The notes: generated by a model from the letters alone, not told the origin. Positions 1 through 8,205 are shown, counted from the stretch's first letter. The stretch: 64,000 nucleotides of DNA from JAKAAZ01 sp963817855 (GCA_963817855.1 CAWFQA010000001.1:434001-498000); one strand, 5' to 3'. Made by a program: numbers and translations.

Positions 1-103
1 TCTGTGCATGGGCTAGATTGTGGGCAAGACCGGCTATTCCGACCAGCAGAAGAATTGCGACGGTGGCATTCAGGATGCGCGCGCTCCGCGCAGAAAGTTT
101 CAT
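1..103 (-). CDS. Secreted protein, N-terminal fragment (cut by window edge)
   Basis: Reading leftwards from an ATG at 101-103 gives a classic Sec signal peptide: a short basic N-region (MKLSARSARIL), a hydrophobic core (VAILLLVGIAGLA) and an Ala-His-Ala cleavage-like site before the window edge. The frame is open to base 1. Only about 34 residues are visible, so the mature protein cannot be identified. No strong Shine-Dalgarno is seen upstream. The competing forward frames over these bases show no recognisable protein. Confidence 0.6.
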   Translation of the reverse strand, partial: MKLSARSARILNATVAILLLVGIAGLAHNLAHAQ

Positions 104-251
104 CTCGCAAGTGTACTGCGGAGGTGGGATCGGTGGTGCTCCATGCCGGGCGCGGTGCGGCTGCGAAGGAGTGCAAGATATATTCAAATCTGTCCCACCA
201 ACAGAAGGCTTGAATGGGCCACCCGCCCGATGCAAGGAGGATTAAATAAGC

Positions 252-1133
252 GTGGAAAACATGCCGAGTGCTTTGTTCAAATACCTGCCACCCCCGCGAA
301 TCAATGTCCTCGAAGATCTGTTGATACGATTCACACAAGCCTCTTCACTCAATGACACTCTCGAACTGAGGCCTCCGGTCAAGGGGGTCGCTAACGACGA
401 GAGTCTAACGAGGCTTGCACTTGAGCGGCAGATTCCTAAGCTGCGAGATATGATTTTGCCTGAGATCAAGGAGGCTTTAGAGCAAATCTGTCCTGGCCTG
501 CTGGAGCAATGTCTCGCGTCTTTTATTCCGGAATGCGTCCCTCAAACGAAGCTGAAACACGAGAACAATCCACACGCAGTGTTCGACGTACTAGATCAAA
601 ATTTCGGGATTCTTTCGCTCTCCGAGACTTCGACCGAGGTGCGGATGTGGGGTCATTATGCTGACGGCGGGAGGGGCTTTCTTGTCGAATTCGATCCCAA
701 CCACTCTTGGTTTCACGCAAAACGAGAGAAACGAGACAGCGTTCGACATATGAATCAGGTGATGTATGTGTCATCCCGCCCCGACAAATACCTTTTGGAT
801 GTGACCGCTCTAGATTTCCTGTACACAAAATGGGATGTGTGGCGCGATGAACGGGAATGGAGAATTCTTCGCTGCTTCAACGATGCAGCGAAGAAGTGTA
901 CCGCGCATGATCTCTACGGAAATGACGTGCTTCTGTTTGCTATTCCTCCGGATTCGATCAAGAGTGTCATTCTCGGATTCAGCGCAGGGCGTGATCTCGA
1001 TACGGCAGTCCGCTCAATTTTGGAGAGAAATGCAACACTCGATCATGTGCAGGTGAGACGCGCCAGCCAATCAAATGAAACAGGGAAGGTGGAAATCCTC
1101 TCCGAGAACAGAGATGCGGAGCCCATGTCATAA
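252..1133 (+). CDS. DUF2971 domain protein
   Basis: A 293-residue soluble protein with the layout of DUF2971: an N-terminal segment on keeping or discarding objects (LFKYLPP near residue 10), a central WGHYADGGRGF motif followed by LVEFD (around 135-150), and a WRDEREWRIL motif near 195-205. The biochemical role of DUF2971 is not known; such genes are often found in accessory regions close to mobile or defence loci. I chose the GTG at 252 because a good AAGGAGG lies at 234-240; the ATG at 261 is 20 bases from it. It stands alone, upstream of a toxin-antitoxin pair. Family assignment is fairly secure; function is open. Confidence 0.8.
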   Translation: MENMPSALFKYLPPPRINVLEDLLIRFTQASSLNDTLELRPPVKGVANDESLTRLALERQIPKLRDMILPEIKEALEQICPGLLEQCLASFIPECVPQTKLKHENNPHAVFDVLDQNFGILSLSETSTEVRMWGHYADGGRGFLVEFDPNHSWFHAKREKRDSVRHMNQVMYVSSRPDKYLLDVTALDFLYTKWDVWRDEREWRILRCFNDAAKKCTAHDLYGNDVLLFAIPPDSIKSVILGFSAGRDLDTAVRSILERNATLDHVQVRRASQSNETGKVEILSENRDAEPMS

Positions 1134-1373
1134 GCGAAGGCTAATGCCGACAATCCCTCAGATAATCCCCTCCGAGAAGGGTCTTCAGGCTTGCCTGCCG
1201 CCAATGATGCAGCCGGAAGTTGATTGGACGGCCCGCCCGAATCTGCCGCGAATCAATGTACCCCAACTGCAGTCCCAGACCTTCTCGTGCGAAATGATTT
1301 ACGGTGAGCACGCGTAATGCCCGGATCGCGCTACTTGGCGAACATGAATATTTTGTTGGGCCAGCCCCATTGA

Positions 1374-1409
1374 TTGTAATGGAATCCATTACGATGTAAT
1401 ATTCCGGTA
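1374..1409 (+). promoter_or_regulatory. Candidate leaderless promoter of the toxin-antitoxin operon
   Basis: A TTGTAA box (1374-1379) and a TAATAT box (1397-1402) are separated by exactly 17 bases, and the expected transcription start about 7 bases downstream falls on the A of the antitoxin ATG (1409). There is no Shine-Dalgarno before that ATG, which fits a leaderless transcript. This is inference from spacing and sequence only. Confidence 0.5.
1376..1392. promoter_or_regulatory. Palindromic operator between -35 and -10
   Basis: GTAATGGAATCCATTAC is a perfect inverted repeat with 8-base arms and one central base, and it fills the spacer of the predicted promoter. A further half-site-like GTAAT follows at 1396-1400. 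Ribbon-helix-helix antitoxins usually repress their own operon by binding such repeats, so this is the likely autoregulatory site. Confidence 0.55.
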
Positions 1410-1699
1410 TGGCTACTGCTACTGCAAGAAAATCGAAGGTTTATACGATCAGCCTGCCGCCCGAGCTTGCACAAAGGGCCGAGGCGCTGGCTCAGAGGGA
1501 CAGCCGCACCATGAGCGAATTGTTCCGCGAAGCCTTCCGCACGTACTCCGCACAGCAGGCGCGAACGACGCTGGATGAACTGGGCGAATATGCGGCAGGC
1601 CGCAACCCGAAGGGCTACACCGAGACAGATGTGCCCCGGCTCATTAAAGAAGTGAGGGCTGAGAAGCCGCGCCGCCGCAGGGTACGGTCCAACGGGTGA
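1409..1699 (+). CDS. Ribbon-helix-helix (CopG/Arc-type) antitoxin
   Basis: A 96-residue protein with an N-terminal ribbon-helix-helix DNA-binding unit: the beta strand VYTISLPPEL (about 11-20), a first helix of Ala/Arg/Glu residues, then the turn and second helix RTMSELFREAFRTY (about 32-46). The C-terminal half is polar and ends in a strongly basic tail, as expected for the toxin-binding part. Its stop overlaps the start of the PIN gene by four bases (GTGA), which implies translational coupling. It should neutralise the PIN RNase and repress the operon through the palindrome at 1376-1392. The exact RHH subfamily is not resolved. Confidence 0.85.
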   Translation: MATATARKSKVYTISLPPELAQRAEALAQRDSRTMSELFREAFRTYSAQQARTTLDELGEYAAGRNPKGYTETDVPRLIKEVRAEKPRRRRVRSNG

Positions 1700-2094
1700 T
1701 CGTCGTCATCGACACAAACGTCTGGATTTCCGCGCTTCAGTTTGCGAAACGTCGCGGCACGCCGACTCTGGCGCTCGAACGAGCGATGAGCGAAGACGTG
1801 ATTGCAACCTGCGATGAGATTGACGCGGAGATTGTGCGCGTACTGACGGAAAAGTTCTCCTGGGAACAACACCGGGCAACGTCGGCGCTGCAAGCGATTC
1901 TGGCGCGTGGCATCCGTGTAAAGATTCGAGGCACGGTAAAGGTATGCCGCGATCCCGGCGACGATATGTTTCTGGAATGCGCCGCCCTTGCGAAAGCGGA
2001 TTTGTTGGTTGCGGGCGACAAGGATTTATTGACTCTCGGCGCGTACAAGGGGACGCGCATTGTCACGCCCTCTGAATATCTGAAACCCGGGTAA
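1696..2094 (+). CDS. PIN-domain toxin (putative RNase)
   Basis: A 132-residue single PIN domain. Acidic active-site residues are visible: Asp6 in VIDTNVWISAL, Glu43 and Glu47 in the ATCDEIDAEIVRVL region, Asp88/Asp89 in RDPGDDMFLECA and Asp109 in AGDKDLL. PIN toxins are Mg-dependent endoribonucleases that cut cellular RNA when released from their antitoxin. The GTG start overlaps the antitoxin stop, giving the usual antitoxin-first order. It matches the PIN family annotated as putative toxin component near COG1569. Target RNA cannot be predicted. Confidence 0.88.
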   Translation: MIVVIDTNVWISALQFAKRRGTPTLALERAMSEDVIATCDEIDAEIVRVLTEKFSWEQHRATSALQAILARGIRVKIRGTVKVCRDPGDDMFLECAALAKADLLVAGDKDLLTLGAYKGTRIVTPSEYLKPG

Positions 2095-2197
2095 AGCGCC
2101 CGGCCACTAGCTCAGAGATGAGCATGGCCGTAGATCGCCGGAGCGATATTCATCGCAAGGCGCTGCCTATGTTCATATGCAAGCATTTGACGATGCC

Positions 2198-2245
2198 GGG
2201 GCCGGTTTCGGCCCCAAAAACATGCCAGGATAGTTCCATCCTGGC
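2198..2245 (+). other. Two tandem hairpins downstream of the toxin gene
   Basis: The first stem is GGGGCCG/CGGCCCC (2198-2204 with 2209-2215, loop GTTT); the second is GCCAGGAT/ATCCTGGC (2224-2231 with 2238-2245). Neither is followed by a T-run, so intrinsic termination is uncertain. They lie in the 396-base gap between the toxin gene and rpsT; apart from them and the rpsT promoter and leader I see nothing coding there. Confidence 0.35.
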
Positions 2246-2305
2246 CCGCTGGATAGCAGTGTGTTTACGGTCATCAGAAAGCAAGCAGCGCTGCTCCGTT
2301 CTCAA

Positions 2306-2335
2306 TTGACCCTTGTCGAGCCCTTCACGTAGACT
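2306..2335 (+). promoter_or_regulatory. Candidate rpsT promoter
   Basis: TTGACC (2306-2311) and TAGACT (2330-2335) are separated by 18 bases and match the housekeeping consensus at five and four of six positions. Transcription would start near 2342 and give a leader of about 150 bases before rpsT. Confidence 0.45.
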
Positions 2336-2407
2336 AAATACTTGCGCAGGAAGGCGATTTTACCGCCCCCGCCGCATCCTGACTTCAGGCAAATTCCAGC
2401 TCCCAGA

Positions 2408-2423
2408 GCGCCTTGTAAGGCGC
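2408..2423 (+). promoter_or_regulatory. rpsT: Hairpin in the rpsT leader
   Basis: GCGCCTTGTAAGGCGC is a perfect inverted repeat (7-base arms) about 70 bases before the rpsT start. S20 controls its own synthesis in other bacteria; whether this stem takes part in that here is inference. Confidence 0.3.
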
Positions 2424-2490
2424 AGCTCCGGTAGATGATGGAGCGGCCTCGGTCAACAGACTTCCGATTCAGCGAAAAGAGAAGGTTTTC

Positions 2491-2766
2491 ATGGCAAATC
2501 ATGTTTCGTCGTTAAAGCGCGCCCGGCAGACCGTCAAGCGCACCGCCGTCAACCGCGCCAACCGCAGCAAGCTCCGCAACGGCCTGCGCGCCATGCGCGA
2601 AGCCCTGCTTGCGAACGATGTTCCCGCGGCGCGGGCGCAGTACAACCAGACCGCCTCGCTGCTGGACAAGAGCGTGCAGAAGGGCATTCTGCACGACAAC
2701 ACTGCCTCGCGCTACAAGAGCCGCCTGAATGCTCGCGTGAAGGCACTGGCGACGAAGACCGCGTAG
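2491..2766 (+). CDS. rpsT: 30S ribosomal protein S20
   Basis: A 91-residue, very basic helical protein starting MANHVSSLKRARQ, the hallmark of bacterial S20, with conserved RNRANRS-like basic helices and an ALDKSVQKG-type segment (LLDKSVQKGILHDNTASR) near the middle. S20 binds 16S rRNA early in 30S assembly. The start follows a GAGAAGG Shine-Dalgarno at 2479-2485. The length is normal for the family. The gene is monocistronic and convergent with the glycosyltransferase at 2897-4072. Confidence 0.97.
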   Translation: MANHVSSLKRARQTVKRTAVNRANRSKLRNGLRAMREALLANDVPAARAQYNQTASLLDKSVQKGILHDNTASRYKSRLNARVKALATKTA

Positions 2767-2781
2767 GTTTTTGAATCCCAC

Positions 2782-2808
2782 CTTTGCTGCGCAAGGATGG
2801 CGCACCCG
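2782..2808. repeat. Short dispersed repeat, copy 1 (flanks the GT4 gene)
   Basis: The 27 bases containing TTGCTGCGCAAGGATGG and GCACCCG recur at 4091-4117 with only a few differences, in the same orientation on either side of the glycosyltransferase gene. Confidence 0.5.
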
Positions 2809-2830
2809 GATTTTAGACAAACAGGCAGTT

Positions 2831-2863
2831 CCCATGTCTCAGAAGAGAGACATGGGGCGCCCG
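2831..2863. repeat. Hairpin repeat between convergent genes
   Basis: CCCATGTCTC (2831-2840) pairs with GAGACATGGG (2847-2856) across a six-base loop, followed by GCGCCCG. A related unit with the same GTCTCAGAA core is at 24813-24848. It sits between the rpsT and GT4 3' ends and could act as a bidirectional terminator, although no T-run follows. Confidence 0.5.
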
Positions 2864-2896
2864 CATCATTCCTGTTCCATCGCCTTCCCATATTTC

Positions 2897-4072
2897 TTAA
2901 CCTTGGCCGCAAAGTTCCCGCAGCAATTGCGCCCAGCGGTCGCCGTAATCGTTCCATCCTCCCAGGTGCTGGACGCGCTCCAAGGCGGCTGCGCTCATCC
3001 GCTGTTGCAGGGTGGGGTCATCGGCAAGCTGTTGCAGCCGGTCGGCCAGTGCGGCAGCATCGCGCGGCGGCACAATAAAACCCTCCTTGCCATCCGTAAA
3101 CAGGTCTTCACTTCCGGTATTCGGCGTCGCGATCACGGGGCAGCCGCAGGCCATGGCCTCACCTTGCACCAGGGCCAGTCCTTCTTCCAGAGACGGCAGA
3201 ACCATCGCATGGCTGCGGCTGAAATAGCGAACCAGCTCCGCGCGGGAGACAGCTCCGACGATCTCGACATTCTCCATGGGCAGCTTCGCGAACAGAGGTT
3301 TCATGTGCGGAAACATTGGGCCTAGAATGCGCAGTCGTTTACGCGGATGCCGCACTTTGGCGAACGCCTCCAGCAAATACGGCACGCCTTTGCGCAGGCT
3401 GACCTGGCCGACAAAGAGGAGGTCGAAGGTATCCGTCGGGCGCGTTACATCGGCGGCGGGTTGGAAAGAATCCAGCCGCACGCCATACGGGATGACGCGC
3501 AGCTTTTCTGTGGCGATGCCTTCAGCAACAAAGCTGCGAGCGGCAAAACTGGAAGGAACAACGATGCAGTCGGCCTGGTCATACTGTTTTTCTTCCCGCT
3601 CTGTATCCCGCGGGTCGTAGATGTCGAGCGGAGCGCCCCAGTGCTGATGTTCTTCACTCAGCAAGCGCCATTGATAGCGTGCATGCGTCGAACCGCGATC
3701 GCAAATATATTTGCCGCCGCGCGACTGCACCAGCGCTCCGGCTGCCAGCCCAGCGCCGGAGATGCCGATCAGCGCCTCAAGCTTCGTTCCCGATCGAGCG
3801 ATCCGCCGCGTCATCCACCGGTCGAAGGCGAGTCCATTCCAATAGTCCAGGCTTTCCGTCCAGGGCGCAGGGTAGAGGCCAAATCGTGCCAGTGCCGCCA
3901 GTCCGCCATGAATCCACGGAAATGTCTGGACATACTCGTGTGGCAAGCGCTCCCGTTGCAGTCGCCGCCAGGGATAAGTGGAGTAGACGGTGTCGAGATA
4001 GTCGTAGCGGCGTAGTTGATGCGCGAGTTCGAAATGGTGGAAGACACCAAACACGGCCTGGGATACGCGCAC
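2897..4072 (-). CDS. Family 4 glycosyltransferase
   Basis: A 391-residue GT-B protein. The N-terminal half is an acceptor-binding domain, and the C-terminal half (about 215-390) is a standard GT1/GT4 donor domain: LLFVGQVSLRKGVPYLLEAF, then HAMVLPSLEEGLALVQGEAMACG with the conserved E-x7-E pair, and CPVIATPNTGSEDLF. It should transfer a sugar from a nucleotide donor to a cell-envelope or exopolysaccharide acceptor; the sugar is not predictable. The GTG start at 4072 has GAGGAG about ten bases upstream. No signal peptide or membrane span is evident. It lies alone between dispersed repeats. Confidence 0.85.
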   Translation of the reverse strand: MRVSQAVFGVFHHFELAHQLRRYDYLDTVYSTYPWRRLQRERLPHEYVQTFPWIHGGLAALARFGLYPAPWTESLDYWNGLAFDRWMTRRIARSGTKLEALIGISGAGLAAGALVQSRGGKYICDRGSTHARYQWRLLSEEHQHWGAPLDIYDPRDTEREEKQYDQADCIVVPSSFAARSFVAEGIATEKLRVIPYGVRLDSFQPAADVTRPTDTFDLLFVGQVSLRKGVPYLLEAFAKVRHPRKRLRILGPMFPHMKPLFAKLPMENVEIVGAVSRAELVRYFSRSHAMVLPSLEEGLALVQGEAMACGCPVIATPNTGSEDLFTDGKEGFIVPPRDAAALADRLQQLADDPTLQQRMSAAALERVQHLGGWNDYGDRWAQLLRELCGQG

Positions 4073-4090
4073 TGCTTTGTCTCCTCATCT

Positions 4091-4117
4091 CCTTGCTGCG
4101 CAAGCATGGGGCACCCG
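4091..4117. repeat. Short dispersed repeat, copy 2
   Basis: Near-copy of 2782-2808 (TTGCTGCGCAAGCATGG core then GCACCCG) just upstream of the GT4 start, same orientation. Confidence 0.5.
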
Positions 4118-4226
4118 AACTGATGCGTGGTTGCGCCGAGCTTCTGCTGTGAGCTTAAAGTAACAGGCGCGATGGCTGAACTGCGAGATCCTTCACTTCA
4201 CTCAGGACGATAACAACCAGTTTCCA

Positions 4227-5470
4227 TCAATGAGCGACCGCGTAGTAGCCTTGCCGGGCCTGCACCTTGAGGGCTTTGTCCGTTCTGGCGGCAGGCGACG
4301 CGAATATGCCGATAGCTGCCATCCAGTGCGGCATTCGTGGGGGTGTAGGCGGCCAGGTATTCCGTGCGAAGCTGCTTCTCGATAGCATCGAAGGCGGCAG
4401 GCAGTTTTTTCCCATTCTTTCCGATGGGAAACACCTCGCCGCCGGTGGTTTCCACCAGCTTTCGCATGTCGCCGTCGCTGGAGAAGTCGAGTGTCCCGAA
4501 GATTCCAGCATCGCTAATCAACAGAACATACACGACGGCGTCGGCTTTCTGCGCGGCTTCAATCGCGGATTGCAACTTCTCGTCGCTGCCTTCATCCTGG
4601 CCGTCGGTCAGCAACACCATCGCCTTGCGGCCCGACTCCTGGCGCAGTTTTTCGTTGGAGGCGAGATACACCGCGTCGTAGAGCAAGGTGCCTTTCGGTT
4701 TGGTGATCGAGGGAAGCGTGCCGTTGGCATAGTTGCCGGAACTGGAGTTGATTTGCGCCGCATCGAGGGCTCGCTTCAGGTCGTCGGGGTTGCTGGTCCA
4801 GTCGGCCAGCAAATCGACCGTAACGTCGAAAGAAATGAGAAAGGATTCGTCCGTTGGCCGCAGGATACGACGCAAAAAAGCCGAAGCCGCCTTCTGCTCC
4901 TCGGGCAAAACTCTTTCCTCGCTCAAACTTGTGTCCAGCAGGATGCCGATCGACAACGGCAAGTCGGTTTGAGCGGTAAAACTTTTCAGCTTCTGTGGCT
5001 TCTCGTCCTCAAACACAGTGCAATCTGCTGGGGTCAGGTTGGGGACCAGTTTGCCAGACTTGTCGTGGACGACAAAAAACAGGTCCACCAGATTGACGCT
5101 GACGCGCAGGGTGGGGATGCCGGATGAGGCCGGGGAGCGTGGCCTGCCTGGCGTTTCTGGCGCGGTCTGTGGTTCTGCCTGCGGAGGGGTGGCCCGAGGC
5201 TGCGGTGTGCTCGGCGGCGGTTGCGAGTTGAGCTGAGGCTGAGTCGGCGCTGCTGGCTGAATCTCCGACTGCGGTTGTGCCGGTTGTTGCAGCGGAGGGA
5301 GATTTGATTCGCCCTGGCCGGGCGGCGCATCCGGCTGGGGAGCCACTTGCCCCCAAGCTCTGGGAGTAGCCAGGCGTCAGCAAGCTCAATCCCAAAGGCA
5401 AAATCGCCAGTCGCAGCCGCCGGCATGACGCTGGACGCTTCTTTTGTCGGCTTTGGCTGCAGCAATTCAA
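4227..5470 (-). pseudogene. VWFA-related secreted protein, two +1 frameshifts
   Basis: Three frames must be joined. The first starts at a TTG (5468-5470) with AAGGA seven to eight bases upstream and encodes a signal peptide (RLRLAILPLGLSLL). A G5 run on the coding strand (5350-5354) shifts the frame; with one G fewer the reading runs through SLGQVAPQPDAPPG into a Pro/Gln-rich linker and the VWFA domain, with MIDAS-like DTSLSEE and LLTDGQDEGSD. Near 4284-4301 a second extra base separates YRHIRVA from ARTDKALKVQARQGYYAVAH, the typical C-terminus of this family. Members are secreted acidobacterial proteins of unknown role. The intact paralogue is at 5864-7267. Either sequencing errors or a decayed copy; with both shifts repaired the protein is about 413 residues. 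Confidence 0.8.
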
Positions 5471-5527
5471 GAATCTTTCCTTCTTTGCAGGCTGGTTCGC
5501 TGTCCACCTGAACGCGACACCGGATCC

Positions 5528-5692
5528 GCTCTAAGGCGGTTCTCCAATTGGTGTATAGGGGGTAAGAAAAAGACCCGTCATCCTGAGTGAAGCGAAGGAT
5601 CCCTGTATTTCCAAGGAAAGCCAATGCTCAGATCTTTCGCTACGCTCGGAATGACGACCTTTCCCTGTATACCAGCTGAAGAACTGCTATAG
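5528..5692 (-). repeat. MITE/BIME-like palindromic element, copy 1
   Basis: The element contains CATCCTGAGTGAAGCGAAGGATC (5579-5601) and its inverted partner GATCTTTCGCTACGCTCGGAATG (5631-5653), framed by imperfect terminal inverted repeats around GCGGTTCTCC and GAACTGC. Reverse-complemented, it aligns along its length with 29751-29910. The rest of the 5471-5863 gap shows nothing else. Confidence 0.7.
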
Positions 5693-5863
5693 CCGAGGTA
5701 ATGATGACGCCCGATCCCACACATGAGCTACGAGTTTCATGCGCCATTGACAACTTGACTGGGCACTTTCTGCTTCCCACCGTACAATGAAATGAACAAG
5801 AGCGGAAGACAACCCGAGCGGAAATTTAGAATAGACGCGGAACGCATGCGGTCAGGATATTTC

Positions 5864-7267
5864 ATGATTGGAAGTAAAAGCTTTGCCCGGCTCTCCTGCA
5901 GAGGTGCGGTGAAATTGGGGCTCTGGTTATTTGCCTGCCTGCTTTGGATTGCAGGGCCACAGGTCGAAGCACAGGATAGCGCACACCCGGTGCCCAACGC
6001 ACCCAGTACCACCAGGGCCGATATCAGCCAGAACGATACGAGTGCGCCCAATCCCCAGCAGCCTGGACAAGGCAATCCTCCGCCGTCGTCGCTGAAATTG
6101 CCCAATCTGTTGCAGAATGTGACTCCGGGAGAAGGCGCGCCCCCGGCGAATACCAGCAGTTCCGGTGCGGCGACGCCTGCCGGAAAGCCGACCGCCACGC
6201 CCGCGCAGCAGCAGCCTGCGACGCCATCCAATGTTCCGCCCCCGGTGATTCCACCCAAAGGCCAGGGCCCCGCCGTCGCCACCTACACCTTGCGGACGCG
6301 GGTTAATTTTGTTCTTGTGCCGATCACGGTGAAGGACTCCCATGGAGCGATTCTTCCCGGGCTGACTCATAACGACTTTCAGCTCTATGAAGATGGTGTC
6401 CAGCAGCGGATCACGTTCTTCTCCGAGGATCCATTTCCCCTCTCCGTGGCGTTCGTCATCGACCAGAATCTGCCCTCCGACACCATGAAAAAGGTGAATG
6501 ACGCTCTTGCTGCATTTCAGGGCGCATTTGCTTCGTATGACGAAGTCTCTGTGTACACCTACGCCACCCGCGTCAGCCAGGCGACAGGATTTACCGGCGC
6601 GCAGAGCGCGCGTTTGACGGCGACACTGGAGCGGGTGAAGTCTCCGGGCCGCTACATGGGGGTACCGAGCAACACTGGCCCCATGGCGGAAGGACCAACC
6701 ATCAACGGGCAGATGGTCGACCCGAATGTGACGCCGATGCACGATGGCAATTTTATCGGCATCATTCCAAAAGAGAGTCATGTCCTGAACGATGCCATTC
6801 TGCGCGCTGCGACCGATCTTTCGCAACGCGGACGGGGACGGCGCAAGATCATCTATGTCATCAGCGACGGCAAGAACCAGGGGAGCACTGCGTCGTACAA
6901 AGAAGTCGTTCGCTACCTGTTGACGAATCAAATTGCGGTGAATGGAACATTGGTGGGCGACTCGGCTCTGCCGGTGTACGGCTACCTCGATCGCTTCCAC
7001 ATTCCATGGCAGATGGCCGACAATCTGTTGCCAAAATATGCCGGTGCCACCGGCGGTATTTTGGATGCCGAGCTTTCCCGGAACGCCATTGAGGCTAGCT
7101 TTGCTCGCGTCGCCGGTCAGGTTCGTAATCAATACACGCTGGGCTATTACAGCCACATCTCTGTGCTCGACAGCCGTTTCCGCAAGATTGAAGTGCGCGT
7201 GCTGCTGCCTAATGTAACCGTGGTGGCCAAACAGGGCTATTACCCGACCGCGACAGCGAACCAGTAA
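5864..7267 (+). CDS. VWFA-related secreted protein (acidobacterial type)
   Basis: A secreted protein with a signal peptide (hydrophobic LGLWLFACLLWIAG, then VEAQ), a Pro/Gln/Ala-rich linker of about 100 residues, and a C-terminal VWFA-related domain starting RTRVNFVLVPITVKDSHG, with FQLYEDGVQQRITFFSED, a degenerate MIDAS (VIDQNLPSD), IYVISDGKNQGS and the C-terminal VVAKQGYYP. This is the architecture of TIGR03436 proteins. I prefer the ATG at 5864, which has AGGA six bases upstream and starts the signal peptide; ATGs at 5846 and 5792 are also in frame. Binding partner is unknown. It is divergent from the frameshifted paralogue and six bases before the EamA gene. Confidence 0.85.
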   Translation: MIGSKSFARLSCRGAVKLGLWLFACLLWIAGPQVEAQDSAHPVPNAPSTTRADISQNDTSAPNPQQPGQGNPPPSSLKLPNLLQNVTPGEGAPPANTSSSGAATPAGKPTATPAQQQPATPSNVPPPVIPPKGQGPAVATYTLRTRVNFVLVPITVKDSHGAILPGLTHNDFQLYEDGVQQRITFFSEDPFPLSVAFVIDQNLPSDTMKKVNDALAAFQGAFASYDEVSVYTYATRVSQATGFTGAQSARLTATLERVKSPGRYMGVPSNTGPMAEGPTINGQMVDPNVTPMHDGNFIGIIPKESHVLNDAILRAATDLSQRGRGRRKIIYVISDGKNQGSTASYKEVVRYLLTNQIAVNGTLVGDSALPVYGYLDRFHIPWQMADNLLPKYAGATGGILDAELSRNAIEASFARVAGQVRNQYTLGYYSHISVLDSRFRKIEVRVLLPNVTVVAKQGYYPTATANQ

Positions 7268-7273
7268 CGCTGC

Positions 7274-8198
7274 ATGACGGCAACGGGGACGACCACCGTT
7301 CTGGGCCTGACTGCGGCGATCATTTGGGGCGCGGCAGATTTCAGCGGCGGCATTGGTGCGCGTTATCTCCGTGTCTACTGGCTGCTAGCCATCTCCCACG
7401 CTTCCAGTCTGATCGCGCTGGTGCTGCTTGCCCATCTACTGCATCAACCGATTCCCAGCGAGCGCATCCTGGCCTATGGATTGATCTCGGGCCTGGCTGG
7501 CGGCACGGCGTTGCTAGTGTTTTACTATGCGCTTTCTCTCGGCAGCATGGGAACAACCGCGGCTGTCACAGGGCTGCTGACAGCAGCGCTCCCGGTCTTG
7601 TTTTCCCTGACAACCATTGGCGCCCCGAGCCGTCGCCAGCTTGTCGGCTTCGTGTTGGCCGCCGGAGCCATTTGGCTGATCAGCAGTCCTTCAAGTTCCA
7701 ACGAGCACGTTGTCGAGGGTCAGCGAAAAAAGTTGGCTCTGGCTGTGATTTCGGGGACTGGATTCGGCATTTTCCTGATCGCGTTGCGAGAAGCCAACAG
7801 CGGCGGACTTTTTTGGCCTTTGGCGGCATCGCGCGTCGGAAGTCTGTCCCTTGCGATTCTGGGCGGGCTGATTCTGAGTCGGGGCCGCTTCACGGTTGAC
7901 CCAAATCCGCAAACCACTCCGCCATCCACCTCCTCGACTTCGATGCGACAAGGCAATTCGCAAACGCTTGCTGATTGGAATCGGATTAGCGCTGGTGGCC
8001 GGCACCTTCGATACCACCGGCAATTTTCTTTTCGTCGCCGCAACACGCATTGGCCGGCTGGATGTTGCCGCGGTACTCTCGTCGCTTTATCCCGCTTCGA
8101 CCATTCTGCTGGCTGTCTGGCTGTTGCATGAGCGCACCAATCGGCGTCAGGCGCTTGGCATGACTGCCGCACTGGTCGCGGTTGCGCTGATTTCCTGA
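7274..8198 (+). CDS. EamA/DMT-family transporter, +1 frameshift
   Basis: A drug/metabolite-type permease of two five-helix EamA repeats. Repeat one runs from LGLTAAIIWGAADFSGG through FVLAAGAIWLIS; repeat two begins KLALAVISGTGFGIFLIAL. Around 7907-7950, in the loop between helices, the frame must gain one base: the second frame then continues with LLIGIGLALVAGTFDTTGN, LDVAAVLSSLYPASTILLA and the C-terminal ALGMTAALVAVALIS ending at 8198. Joined length is about 308 residues, normal for the family. Substrate unknown. It probably shares a transcript with the VWFA gene just upstream. Either an indel artefact or a broken gene. Confidence 0.8.
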
Positions 8199-8205
8199 AG
8201 AAGTC

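Noticed and set aside
1141..1389. 82-residue minus-strand frame upstream of the antitoxin
   Set aside because: It begins inside the palindromic operator and promoter of the antitoxin and resembles no family; possibly a degraded gene but not supportable.
2897..3325. Forward frame of 184 residues over the glycosyltransferase (2771-3325)
   Set aside because: It is antisense to conserved GT4 motifs and has Arg/Gln-rich composition typical of a shadow frame in GC-rich DNA.
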